Origin: Larix kaempferi | Lineage: Eukaryota > Streptophyta > Pinopsida > Pinales > Pinaceae | Assembly (NCBI GenBank): GCA_027924585.1 | Contig: BSBM01001664.1 | Coordinates: 558,001-622,000, forward strand | DNA length: 64,000 nt | Direction: 5' to 3' | Shown: positions 10,791-21,830 of the stretch, in pieces | How positions within the stretch are numbered: the first letter of the stretch is position 1 | Layout of the letters: every line of letters begins with the position of its first letter | Notes under the pieces: generated by a model | Seen by the model: only the letters and a program-made list of their open reading frames with translations | The model's database searches: none | What the model was told of the DNA's origin: nothing | Made by a program: the position numbers and the translations under genes

Positions 10791-12935
10791 TTGTCCTTGA
10801 ACTTATATCCATCCTTAATCACTATGCATGCTTATTAGTATCATCATTGTGTTATCCTCGAGGCTCATACATAATCACACATTCATTAGTATAATCTTAA
10901 TACTATCAAAACACAATAATCTTAAACATGTATAGTCATGATACACAAATAATAAACATTAGTATTCAAGGTTTCAGGGAAGTCTTCTTTTACTCATGCA
11001 TATTCTTATTCGATCATAGGACTCATTTGGTTAGTTAAATCATCAATCAAGATAAGAGACATAAAATGCATAAACCCTTGATTACTTACATTTCTAACTT
11101 TATGAATAAACATAACCAATCATACCAAGTATACTTATATAAGGGATCCTAACACAAGGTAGGATCCTAACTTGATATAGGAAAAACAAACCTGGATTGG
11201 TATGTTAGCTAGTTATGTCTAACATACCCACGTGATGTCTTCTTGTTCTCTTCAATGACTTGTGCTAGTAACCTGCATATCTCATAGGTTAACCATTATA
11301 GAACCAAGTTATACATACGTCGTAAATAGATCTTCTAAGTGATCCATGACAATGGATGAATCTTTGTCCTCATGTCATCATGATCATATGTTCTTGAACT
11401 AGAACATGATTTGTCTTTCTTGGTGTACCTTTCATGTTAGCGGACAACATAAACCTCACACAACACCATAATGCATTAGTACAATCATAAGTGTCAACAC
11501 CCTAATCAATGAATATATTCTATCATGCATTCATAATTTTATTAAGGTGATACGACAAGTCTAAATTTAATCAATATTGTACTAACCGTAATAACATGAA
11601 GACAAACATACCATAAACTTAATCATGAACAAATCTAGAAACATACCTGGATAAGTCATACCTGTCGAGATTGCTTGTAATCTTCTTATGTAAGGCCTTA
11701 GCCTCATCTCGCTCTGAAACATGAACTTCTTCACTTATGCAGGTGACCAATCCATTCTCTTCTAAGATTAACCCAATCCACTTGATTTGCAGGAACTGGA
11801 TCTGGAGCTGGATTAGGGTCTATCAGAGAAACCCTAAAAATTCAAACTTTGAATTTCAAACTTCTGAAAGGATATAAATATGCACCTTGATGAGCTGACC
11901 AAGCTGGTATACTCAGAATTTGAAAACTGCAAAGTTTCACCCCTCAAGTTTGCCTTTGAAACTTCCGGATTCACTAGACATGACCCCGAACTAGGGTTTG
12001 ATAAAGCCCACCCTTATTCCCAATCAAAAGGTTCAATCCAAATCTCTAAGCTTCTATTTTTCTGAGGAGCTTCCAGCCGTGGTCAAAGATTTCAAAAATT
12101 GCCAATTTTGCAGAAGCCCTAATTTTCCACTTTTCCGATCAAAGTCCTGAACTAGGGTCTGATCAAGCTCGACCTTCTGCCCAACCAAAAATTCTAATCT
12201 TGGTCTCTAAATTTCGATTTTGATGAGTAGCATTCAGCTGTAGTCTCCGATTACAAAAATTCCAACTTTCTCCGAAACCCTAAATTCGGGAAGCCATGAA
12301 TGAAGGTGCTCAAAAATAATTATGTTCTGACAGAAATATGTACCTGATTGTTTCTGGTATAACTCCAAACTTTTCGATCCACAGGGTCTGAAACATTTTC
12401 CTGTGATATTCCGACTTGTCATCTTTCAAACCCCACAGGTCTGACCTCAAATGGATTCTTTGAGAGAGAGTTATGCCAAGTGTCGCAACATGACTTGTTT
12501 ATGGGATAAAATAGGAGAGAGAACTTGTATGGAGTGCCACGTGTCACTGGTTTAGTTTCGGCCTCTAAAAAAGTTACCTAGAAATTACAGTCCGTGCAAT
12601 ACCTATCACGTTTTACTAAATTTCATTTGGAGCTTCCTAGCCCAAGTTATGACCTTTTTTCCAAGGTCACCTATTTATGACTGAGATCTGGAAGAGGCAG
12701 AAACCCTATTTTGTATAGATCATAAATCACAAAGTACAATCAACTAGAGGTTGTACTTTGGACACAAGGTACATGGGGATCTTAGCTTTTCACTGTACAA
12801 TTTTCAGACCCTGAAACCTCGCCAAACTTTATTTATAGCGAAAGTTCTACGATGACTATTTTTTTCTATATCAAGCCCTAGCATCGCAAGTGCAACAAGT
12901 GTCATACATGCCATACCATGCCTTCTTTCAGGCTA
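10791..12935. other. Non-coding interior of copia E, with ~160 bp tandem repeat
   Basis: No gag or protease motif on either strand. Between about 11812 and 12290 a degenerate unit recurs. It starts (g)aactagggt.tgat.aagc and ends ttccagccgtggtc / ttcagctgtagtc, with starts at 11988 and 12149 (period 161) and a weaker one near 11812. The remainder is AT-rich without recognisable structure. Confidence 0.5.
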
Positions 12936-12947
12936 GCTCTGATACCA
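12936..12947 (-). other. Primer binding site of copia E
   Basis: The minus strand reads TGGTATCAGAGC, the tRNA-iMet type site, 1 nt from the LTR end. Confidence 0.88.
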
Positions 12948-12948
12948 T

Positions 12949-13223
12949 GTTAATTTTTCAGAATTTACTTCAATATGATCTAGGATCTTAACTGAGAGAA
13001 CAACATGTACAGCATATCAATCATGGACACAATAATGCAAGCACATAAGAGACACAGAGTTTACTTGGGGAAAACCATAAAGGTGAAAAACCCCAATAAC
13101 TTCCTCAGAGATAGATAGAGCAATGATACAACCCAAGCATAAGAGATATACATCTCCTAGCAGCAGCTTCTTCTCCTCCACAAGTGCGCCAATCTCCAAA
13201 GAGTGTGTGTGAGAATCTCAACA
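12949..13223 (-). repeat. 5' LTR of copia E (~275 bp)
   Basis: Plus-strand termini are TGTTAATTTTTC and GAATCTCAACA (TG...CA). One end abuts the primer site. At the other end the RT frame of gypsy F breaks immediately after LQQLEIVL. The LTR contains ggggaaaacc..aaggtgaaaaacccc, as seen in other plant copia LTRs. Confidence 0.75.
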
Positions 13224-13229
13224 CAATCT

Positions 13230-14415
13230 CTAACTGTTGCAAATGCTCTTCCCATGTTTTACTGTAAATGAGAATATCATCAAAGAAAACCAAAACAAAC
13301 CTTCTTAGTTGCTTGCAAAATATCCTATTCATACATGCTTGAAAGGTGGCTGGAGCATTAGTTAACCCAAAATGCATGACAAGAAATTCAAAGTGGCCAG
13401 AATGACATCGAAAAACGGTCTTTTGCACATCTTCATCTTTCATTCGAATTTGGTGATACCCTGATCTAAGGTCAATTTTTGAGAAGTATTTGGCCCCATG
13501 TAGCTCATCCATGAGCTCATCAATCCTAGGAATAGGATACCTATTCTTGATAGTCTTTTTGTTCAAGGCTCTAAAATCGATGCACATTCTCAATGTTCCA
13601 TCTTTTTTCTTCACTAACACTACTGAAGAAGCATAAGGGCTAGAGCTTGGTCTAATGAGTCCCAACTCTAGGAGTTCTTGGATAGCTTTTTCAATCTCAT
13701 CTCTGAAATTTTTAGGATGTCTATAAGGTGGTATATGAATGGGTGAAGTACCCTCCTCCAAAATAATACTGTGCTCAACCCCCCTATCCGGTGGCCTACC
13801 ATGTGGAAGGTCTCTAAAAACCTTTTCATATTTTTGCAAAAGTCTCTCTATCTCCTTTGGGTGTTTGAAAATATTTATAGTTGGCTTGGGAGATGTAATA
13901 TGACATTCAGTAGCCCATTCTATATCCCCATGCCTCAATATAGATCTCATACTATTGCAAGTTACTACTTGATTTGGATAAGTGTGTTGCCCTCTCACAA
14001 TTCTTTGTACTCCTTTTGAAACTTGGAATTTCATTTCGGGAATTTGATAATTTACTGTATGCTCTCCTATTGAATACAACCATTGCACTCCCAAAACCAC
14101 ATTAGTATCAGCAACATCAACCACATAAAAACTATCAACAAAAGTATAGTTACCTACGGTGACTTGCTGCTTTGGAACCCATGTTTTGCATTGCATTATG
14201 TTGTGACCGGGAATGACAACTGTGAAGCCATCAAATGGTTCAATAGGTATCTTTCTTTTCTCTACCATCTCTGCATCAATGAAGTTATGAGTGGCTCCTC
14301 TATCTACCAAAACTAAAGTTCTTTGTCCTTGTACCACACCTTTGCATCGGATAGTATGATAGCGAGGTACTGCTGAAAGCACTGCCATTCTTGCTTTGTC
14401 CGGTGAAGGATGATT
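13230..14415 (-). pseudogene. Gypsy F protease-reverse transcriptase
   Basis: Same frame as gag, after the TAA. Protease: [14 protein letters not shown], i.e. catalytic D-S-G changed to D-R-G. C-terminal protease motif: [16 protein letters not shown] follows with [60 protein letters not shown] and the catalytic box [20 protein letters not shown]. Homology stops after LQQLEIVL at about 13230. The further residues ([10 protein letters not shown]...) are copia E LTR sequence read through by chance. Confidence 0.92.
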
Positions 14416-15810
14416 TTATTCTTGTCTTTCCTCTTCTACTGCTATCTCATATGCCTCTTCTTGATCTGAAATATGTCCATCTTCATCCATGCCCCCATCA
14501 TACCCCTCATTGTCAGAAAATACTTCTATGTATTGAGCCTTTCCTTTGGTACATTTGTGCCCTGGTGTCCATGGTTGGAAGCATGTGAAGCACAATTTAT
14601 TTTTTCTAAGTTCATCCCTGTTTAGTCCCTCTTTTTTATTCCTCTCAAATGAATCCCTTTGCCAAGGTTTCTTATCATATCCATCCCTTTGCCAAGGTTT
14701 CTTTTCAAATTTGTAGCTAGGCTTAGGAGGAAATCTCGTTCTGGGAAGCACATTTTAAAGATCCCTAGTCAAGCTCATTGCATCTTTTAATGTAGTTGGA
14801 TTGTGGGCTTTGACCAAACCTCTTAAGGGTTCAGCCAAATATTCAGTGAACAACAATACTAATCTTCCCATAGATACATCAGCCACCTTGACTGATAATT
14901 TTTGAAAGTCCAACATATATTCGGTAGGGGACCCAGTTTGCTTCAATTGAGCTAGTTCTTTGAAAGGAAATTCTGGATATTTTTGTTCAAATCTTTCTAG
15001 TACCCTGTCAACAAATTCTCCATATGTTTTAACCTGATTATGACCCAAGGTTTTCATCCCATGAAACCACCATTCATTGGCATCTCCTTCCAAATGCAAA
15101 ATGGCCATTTTTAATGCATCCTCTTCCAACATAGGATTCAGCTGAAAATATACATCCAATTTTTGCACCCAAGTGTTAGCAGAATTTTGAGAAGAACCAT
15201 CAAAAGTAGGAAGTGACATTTTTCCAATAGCACTATTCAACTCTTTGTTTTGGAATGGACTCCTATTGTCTCCCTTCATTTTAATCTTTTTCATAGCATC
15301 AATGTAGTCACTGAGTGGTACACCTCTTTTACACTCTTCATTCAAATCATTCCAAACATTTACTAGTTTCTTGTAATCCAATTCAAGATTGGGCTCTTCT
15401 TTGGGTGTGAGAAATTTAGGTGCAGTATGCCTTTGTGTGCTTTGAAATTCATCAGGTTTATTATGAGGTCTTGTACTTGAGAAAATATGCTCATTCCCTT
15501 TAATCTTTTCCCCTGAGTGTGAACCACTATTATCTCCTATCATCCCTTTGCATAAAAGTTGGCTACCCAACAATTCAAAACCTTTCATCATTTTTTTATT
15601 CATATCTAGCATAACCATGGTAATTCCTTCAAAACATGGTTTTAAGGCTTCAATAAATTCCTCCTTATGTCTTAATTTTTCCTCCTCCTCTTTACCCATT
15701 GTTTTAGAAAAAAACTCTTTTTCTGCTACTATCTCTTCTTCAACCAAAACTTCTTCAACTACTGATTCAAAGGGTGGTGTTTTATTTGTTTGGCTTCTTG
15801 TTAATACCAT
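14416..15810 (-). pseudogene. Gypsy F gag
   Basis: Starts MVLTRSQTNKTPP at 15810, 17 nt from the primer site. The capsid core at about residues 200-330 contains MSLPTFDGSSQNSANTWVQK, HLEGDANEWWFHG and YGEFVDRVLERFEQKYPEF, typical retrotransposon gag. A TAA at 14755-14757 interrupts it. The same frame resumes with a Lys/Arg-rich nucleocapsid part containing the tandem KKPWQRD motif and the zinc knuckle CFTCFQPWTPGHKC, then an acidic tail. A second TAA follows at 14416-14418. Confidence 0.88.
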
Positions 15811-15826
15811 TAGGTGCCAAGACCAT

Positions 15827-15838
15827 GCTCTGATACCA
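15827..15838 (-). other. Primer binding site of gypsy F
   Basis: The minus strand reads TGGTATCAGAGC, about 7 nt from the inferred LTR end. Confidence 0.88.
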
Positions 15839-15845
15839 ATTTTAA

Positions 15846-17609
15846 TGACCCTTTTTCAAAATTCTATTAAAATGCCAATTTTTCCACTTTTTCCCCAATT
15901 TCGACCTTTGACTAGTTTAACTGTTTTGACCTCCAAATCAATCCAAATTATCCCAAATCTTCTGTAGGAGTGTATGAATGGTATTTAGACTTGAATATCA
16001 TGTTCAGGGATTTTTTATGGCCATCCAAATACTGCTGCAAACATGATTTGTATTATGATCAATATATGTAATTTTGACTAGTAATTTGTGCATCAAATCC
16101 CCCCCAGGTAACACTACAAATGGCCTTCCAAATGCCTCCATAATCCCACAAATTTATGAAGAGAGGTATATAATGTGTTAATTATATGATTAAGGTCTCA
16201 TATGCACCATTAATTGATTTTTACTACTGTTCTAACTCTCTCACATTCAACAACAAAAACCCCCAATTCGACCCTTGGGGAAATGACACTATTTCACCTC
16301 CCAATACAACTAAACTGAGTAAAAATGCTTCAAATGCTCAAGTACAGTACATGAAAATTGTAGAAGACATCCATGGCAGTATATTGATCACAAATATATC
16401 AGAGAATCATCCATCCATTCGAAATAATCAACATTATAGTGTCATACATCAATGCATTGGGGAAATGGACATTGTTTGCTCATTAATCAATAGTTTTGCA
16501 TACAACCAGTGGGTATTTCGACCTGATACTTTATCAATATTAATAATAGAGGATATGAAGCTATTACAATCAGAAATATATAATGAGAATCTCTCTCAAG
16601 AAGCACAAGTGCTCACCAAAAACGCCCTCACTCAAGGAGCATGAATATGCCTTCAAAACTGGAAACGGTGGAGAGAAAGTGCTGCACTAAACCAAACCAT
16701 GAAACTTCCTGTAGCTACTACCTGCAAATACAAACTCCATTAAAGAACCATGAAAGACCTGAGTGGCCTCTCCAAACACCAACTTGGATGGGAATCTTTC
16801 ACCCTCGAAATTGTCTAAGGCAAGAAACTAGTCATCCACTAGCTCTCTCTTCACAAACGCAATTTTTCTCAAATCATCAAAATCCATTCTCATACTTCAT
16901 TTATACATTTTATAACCAGCATTAGCCTTCTAAGGGTTGAAATCCTCTCAATATATTCAATAGATTTCCATATAGGAAATATTCCACATTTGCCACTTGT
17001 CTCCTAGTTCCAACCTTCCATCTTCTCCCAAATTCGATTTTGAGTCTCTTTGGCTTCTCCAACTCCCAAATTCACCTTCCTTGAGCCTATTTTTGGTGTT
17101 GACATGTCATAGTGGTCATATGTCAGAGGTCAGGTCTGCAATTTGTCATAGTTGTCATAGATTCTCCATCATTGGTGTCATAGGGGCTAGGGAATCTAGC
17201 CCAAGTGTCCACAAACTTCCACTTTGACTCTTTAACTTCCATGGAGGATACCAATCCTTCCCAATTCGACCTAAGATGATCAATGAAATGTGTTATGACT
17301 TACCAACTCACCCAAGAGTGTTCACATTCCCATTAATTCGAATTTGCAAAAGAGAGATACCATGTATTATGAAAAATCAAGCTAGTGTGGGTCCCACCAC
17401 CTCCATATGTCTCCAAAACCACTTGCCACTTAGAATTTATCTTGAATTTATTTATTCACCATATTTATTAAATGCTTGAACCCCTCTAATGTCTAAATAT
17501 CATTTATTAGCTTCCTTATTACCATCCCACATGTGCCCATCCAACCTAGGAAATTAGTAGGATTGATGGGATTGTCTTACTATACACTTATTTGAATGGG
17601 GACATTACA
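15846..17609 (-). repeat. 5' LTR of gypsy F (~1.76 kb)
   Basis: Minus-strand start TGTAATGTCCCC (plus 17609) and end GGGTCA near 15846. The outer end coincides exactly with loss of the gypsy G RT frame, so the 17609 boundary is firm and the inner end less so. Plus-strand open frames inside (for example 16186-16644) are chance frames in the LTR. The flank 17610-17614 (gtttc) would be one target-site copy. Confidence 0.75.
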
Positions 17610-17841
17610 GTTTCACGTCGAGATTAAGAGGTATCTCCATCACTCCTAAGTCCCCCAAAATTCCCTTCATTTCGGTGAATTTTGTTGGGAATAACTCTTG
17701 ATATTCATGCAAAATGTCCGCGATTTGCACAACCGTCTCTTCTTCCCAATAGTCTCCAATTGCTGCAAACTTTGGCTCTTTACTAGTGCCAATGTTTACT
17801 TTCCTTGTCTTTACGGGTCCGCTCATATCTGGGATTTCCAA
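17605..17841 (-). pseudogene. Gypsy G RT N-terminal segment, interrupted
   Basis: KFAAIGDYWEEETV, ILHEYQELFPTKFTEMKG and LGDLGVMEIPLNLD are the conserved lead-in to gypsy reverse transcriptase (the L-F-P-x-x-F-x-E-M-K-G block). The frame ends at 17609, exactly where the LTR of gypsy F starts, so the remaining RT was displaced. Confidence 0.8.
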
Positions 17842-18063
17842 CGGAGGTCCTGCAACATCGCGTGCACCTTCTGACTAAGATATCTTTATGTTGCGCGGGT
17901 CCTCCTCATCATTGTCTGCTTTATCCTCTTCTGCGAGGTTATAACACTCAAGAGCATGCTCTGGCTGCTCCTCCCATTCTGGCTGTAGGCGCGTAGGTAC
18001 ACTACCTACTCCAAAGAACTCTTCTAATATCATATTCTGGGGTGGACAGTCTTTTCTGAATAT

Positions 18064-18888
18064 TCATTCCTTAATGATCTGCAAAGCCTCATGTATAAGT
18101 GGGTTCTTATCCTCAAAGTTGAAGTCCTTCTGGAAGTTCGTAGTCAGCATGTCCCAATCTGTGGTTTCTCTGCGCAACTCCAGGTCTAGGTACCATTTTT
18201 TCGGAATATCATCCTCTAGTGTGTGCACAAACAGGTGCACCCATTCTGTGTGTGGCCTTTCTGCCCAGGCTTGTGAATAGACCTCAATATGTTGGCTTGG
18301 GTCCATCTTTCCATTATATTTCTCAAAAGGTAGGGTCACTTTATCAGCAAACCTAATCTACATCTTGATTCTGCATTGATCCCATGTAGTTAATGTCTGT
18401 TTATGCGCAACCCACCATCTGGCTGGTGTGTCGCGCAGTGCCATGTCTAGTGCTTGTAAGTGATGCTCCTCTGCAATTGCTGTAGTGTATTCTTTGATGA
18501 AGGAATAAACGTTAGAAAAGCCATCATAACCGGGAATTGGGTTTACCTTTTTTCCAATCCAACGCAGTGACTTCATGATCATCGCGCATCTCCTGGCGGA
18601 TACTTCATGCAATCTACTTTGCCAATTTTCCATTCCTGCATTAGAGTTCGAGATGCAAGAGCTATCACACCGCCAGCTCAGCGTTCCATCCGTGGTTGGA
18701 TTAGGGTAATCAGCAGCATTTGTTGTCATCTTGTAAATACGGTCCAAGTCTTGGGCTCTAGATTCCTCCTGAACTGGTTCGACATATCGCTCACCCTGTG
18801 AAGGGTCCAATGGCGCAATGACCCTTATATCATTGCCTTCAAATATCATTTTCATGGTTTTCAAATTGATAATGGTGGATTTAGTCAT
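18064..18888 (-). pseudogene. Second gag-like module of gypsy G, between protease and RT
   Basis: After the protease the frame continues through IPGYDGFSNVYSFIKEYTTA, DTPARWWVAHKQTLTTWDQC, and then LPFEKYNGKMDPSQHIEVYS and HTLEDDIPKKWYLDLELRRE. The pattern (W-W or W-Y preceded by a leucine/alanine-rich segment, followed by W-x(n)-F) is that of retrotransposon gag. Having it downstream of protease is unusual. It could be a genuine lineage feature or a composite of two elements. A stop/frameshift near 18350 separates its halves. Confidence 0.5.
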
Positions 18889-18889
18889 T

Positions 18890-19192
18890 TCCTAGTCGAT
18901 ACCCAGCAGTGCTGGATAAGGATGGCTATCATCCACGATTTCAATTACTTCGAAATCGGCATAGTTGCGCACTCCATCAATGTCAACAATGGTGTTGGGT
19001 AACCTCCCCAAAGGTATAACTATCCCTTGATTAGCCATTCTTAACTGTATAGGTTACCACTGTAGCTTTGGTCTTCCAATCTACTACCATGTCTGCTTAG
19101 TCAAGGCATTTAATTCAGACCCGAGATCAAGAATGATCTTGTCCATCTCATAATCTCCAATCTTTGCAATGAACCGCATTTCCTTCCCCGTT
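18890..19192 (-). pseudogene. Gypsy G protease
   Basis: The minus strand has MDKIILDLGSELNALTKQTW with catalytic D-L-G, then stops, then GRLPNTIVDIDGVRNYADFE and YPALLGID. The spacing of the active site to the C-terminal (P-x-L-L-G) motif fits a gypsy aspartic protease. Two stops sit between KQTW and the next conserved block. Confidence 0.65.
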
Positions 19193-19689
19193 CTTTTGGT
19201 ACTTCTGATATTATGGACTGCGCCATGAGTAGCCCCCTTCTCACTACGCGGCTCGTACTAATTGAGTAGTTTTTCAAACTCCATGAGAGCATATTTGCTC
19301 TTCATTAGCTTTATGCAGCTCCATAGGAAATGCACAACAGAGGTGCCTGCATCTATCACGGCGCTCGTTTGATCATATGTTGCTGGCATATCTTTGATAT
19401 GTGGTTCTTTGCTATGCAACGGAATTCTTGGTGAAGTAGGTGGTGGTGTTTTGAACATGTCCCGTGCTTCTTCAAATACTCCCTTATTTTTCGGTAAGTC
19501 CAAGCCAGGTGTTTTCCTAGGAGCTTTTCTAATCCAAACTGGTTCACCAGGAGTTTCCTTAGGATCAGTCATTCGAGAAATCGATGCTTATGCGCCTTGA
19601 TCCCTTCCTGTTTCAGTGCCATTGCATGTTACCACATTTATGCTTGGATCCACGATTCTTGTCTCTGTCGCAATTAGCTAAATGTTAGG

Positions 19690-21830
19690 GTTCGGTGGTT
19701 CTGTCCTTCTTCGTTTCTGCAACTCTACCTCCAGTACAAGGCAGTATTCAATAATGTGATCAAATGATTTACAATAATTGCACGTAGTGCATGGGCTTGT
19801 GCAATATCGAGATACATGACCTGGTTGGCCACAGTTATAGCAAATTACCTGGCCTCGGCCTCTCCATTGCGCCGGGCCGGCATTTCTTCCTCTGTCGCGG
19901 TATCCACCACCATGGCCTCTATATCCACCCTAATCATACTAAGCATTCTCTCGTTTTGGCTTATTTCTTCTTGGATACGGTACATGCCAGCACCTAGCAT
20001 TACTTCCATATCGCACTTTCTTTCATTCATTAGGTCATATGCACGATAGTTGGATTCATCATTTCCAACTGATTTATAGAAATTACAATATAGGATTTTA
20101 GGTGTTTTTACGTATTTCTGTATTAGATAGCAATCCTTAGGTTAGTGTCCTCTGGTTCTACAAATTTCACACCATGGTGCTTGATTCTGATTCATATTGA
20201 TTGGGTTCGGCACGCCACTATTAAGGTAATCTTGAAATAAGGGGCAATGTTCTGTTGTGTGGCCTTCTCCTTTGCATGATGTACACCAGACCTCCCGTCT
20301 CTGTTCCTTTCCATTCTTCATACTTTGCAATTCTAATGTCAATGTGGTCAACTGGTTCTGAATATGAGACATCCCAGAGCTAGTCTCCCCGATCGGTGAA
20401 GCCTCTAGCTTCATCGTGATCTCTAAGGCCTCTGCTTGCGACACAACCTTCTGCTGCATCAATGGTTGTCTGATGTGGGCCAACAACGCAGCGATAAACC
20501 ATTCCTGATGTTGTTGTGGAGCTATAACAAAGCTCACTTGGTCCAATAATGTCTTAAATTTTTTATCAAACTCCCAGACTGTTTCAGTAGGTTTCTGCTT
20601 TATTTCTTTTAACTCCGTTATGCACTGGGATTCGGATTTTGGTTTCTTAAACTCTGCTGCGAGTGCTGCCTTAATTTCTGTTAGGGTTCGCGGCTGTGCC
20701 TGAGAATATTTCATAAACCAGTGCAAGGCTCTGTCTCTAAAAGTGGTAATGAGCTGCGCTCTCTTCACAGCATCATCTTGAATCTGTTTTATGTTCCATA
20801 CGACTTCACATAGAAACCAATGTTGATCAGGCTCTTCTAGACCTGTACCTTTGAATATTGGCAATTTGATGTCATTATCTATCATTCTCCTTCCTGGTTG
20901 TGTACCACCCTGAGTAGTGCTAGGATTCTGCACGGAAAAAGTAAATATGGTACTCGGAATAGTACTGATGATACTACTCTATGGAATAGCCTGAGACTGG
21001 GTGTTCTACGGAGTGGGCTGCGCGATGCTCGCAGCGCACGGGTTCTGCGATAGGGAAGGTGCGGTATCTGCAACCGACGGATTCTGAGGTGTAATAGGCT
21101 GGATTGTGGTTGATGATGGCCATGTCTGGTTATCAAGGTCACATGGGATCTCGGTATCTACACGGAGTTTAGGTCCACTGGGATTCTTTTCTATAGTAAA
21201 ATTGTACCTCTTTCCACTTCTTAGATTATGGGTGTCATCATCAAAATCACTATATATACTTTCTACAATGAAAAATTCAAAAAAATATTACTGCATTCTT
21301 AAAACACCTTTCTTAGCTAAAAGCATTTTAATGTATAGACTGAGATTTCTCAAGTACTTACCCCTGAATCCTTCAAAAAAGTATGCTTATGCTTGTCTGT
21401 AGGACTTCAGTGTGTCTACTACAAACTCGGTCATAAATCCTTCAAGTATGCTATCAACCCAAAATTCGACTGCACGCGACAGTGGGCTGTCTATTGCTTT
21501 GAGTTGTTCAGTAAGCTCTGGAGTCCATTCTGTAGGTACTCCTCCTTGAAAACAGGTCTTCTTTTCTATGAGTCGCATATCCACGCGTGCAGCTCGTTTC
21601 CAAATGAGGCCCAGAATATCTCGTGGATATCCCTCCACAAATATCTGTTCAACCACTCTACGTCAGATAGACGCGAATGTCTGTTCTCTTTCTTTGCAAA
21701 CTCTCTTTCGGTCTTATCGCACCAATCCCATATCTCTTTCTTTTCAGGATGCAAATTGTCTGAACCTTCTGAGAACTGATATTCTTCGTCATTCCTTACT
21801 TCTTCAACTCATCACGAATTCTTAGCGCGA
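19690..21830 (-). pseudogene. Gypsy G gag with multiple zinc knuckles
   Basis: An N-terminal domain (WDWCDKTEREFAKKENRHSR, then after a frameshift near 21660 FVEGYPRDILGLIWKRAARV) precedes a Pro/Gln linker. The capsid-like core at 20933-20300 has LPIFKGTGLEEPDQHWFLCE, ALHWFMKYSQ and WEFDKKFKTLLDQV. Three CCHC knuckles follow: CTSCKGEGHTTEHC (about 20280), CEICRTRGH then a stop (about 20145), and CYNCGQPGHVSRYC (about 19830). Three knuckles is more than the one usual in plant gypsy gag. The order from residue to residue is clear although stops split it. Confidence 0.75.

Larger units (their letters stand above)
8883..13223 (-). mobile_element. Ty1/copia LTR retrotransposon E, degenerate and truncated
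   Basis: On the minus strand: LTR (13223-12949), primer binding site (12947-12936), a long stretch without coding potential (12935-10800), an integrase fragment (10790-10580), a non-coding gap (10530-10070), RT (10040-9461) and RNase H (9397-8884). Integrase before RT is the copia order. It is cut off in RNase H at about 8884 and has no 3' LTR. Gag and protease are not recognisable, so the leader has been replaced or deleted. Its 5' LTR interrupts gypsy F at about 13223. Confidence 0.8.
13224..17609 (-). mobile_element. Ty3/gypsy LTR retrotransposon F, recent, truncated by copia E
   Basis: On the minus strand: 5' LTR (17609-15846), primer site (15838-15827), then one long Gag-Pro-RT reading frame (15810 to about 13230) broken only by two in-frame TAA codons. 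The frame ends inside RT where copia E's LTR begins. RNase H, integrase and the 3' LTR are missing from the window. The low number of disabling changes marks it as one of the younger gypsy copies. It is inserted in the RT start of gypsy G at 17609/17610. Confidence 0.88.
17610..21830 (-). mobile_element. Ty3/gypsy LTR retrotransposon G, coding interior, degenerate
   Basis: Minus-strand order: gag N terminus (21830-21387), Pro/Ser/Thr/Gln-rich linker (21140-20935), gag core and knuckles (20933-19700), Pro-rich spacer (19572-19258), protease (19190-18890), a second gag-like module (18620-18064), linker (18060-17880), RT start (17841-17605). RT is cut by gypsy F's LTR at 17609. Stops and frameshifts occur throughout. 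Its 5' LTR should lie within 22360-24237. Confidence 0.75.

Noticed and set aside
16186-16644. 152-codon plus-strand frame
   Set aside because: Lies wholly within the 1.76 kb LTR of gypsy F, antisense to it, with no motif; treated as a chance frame.
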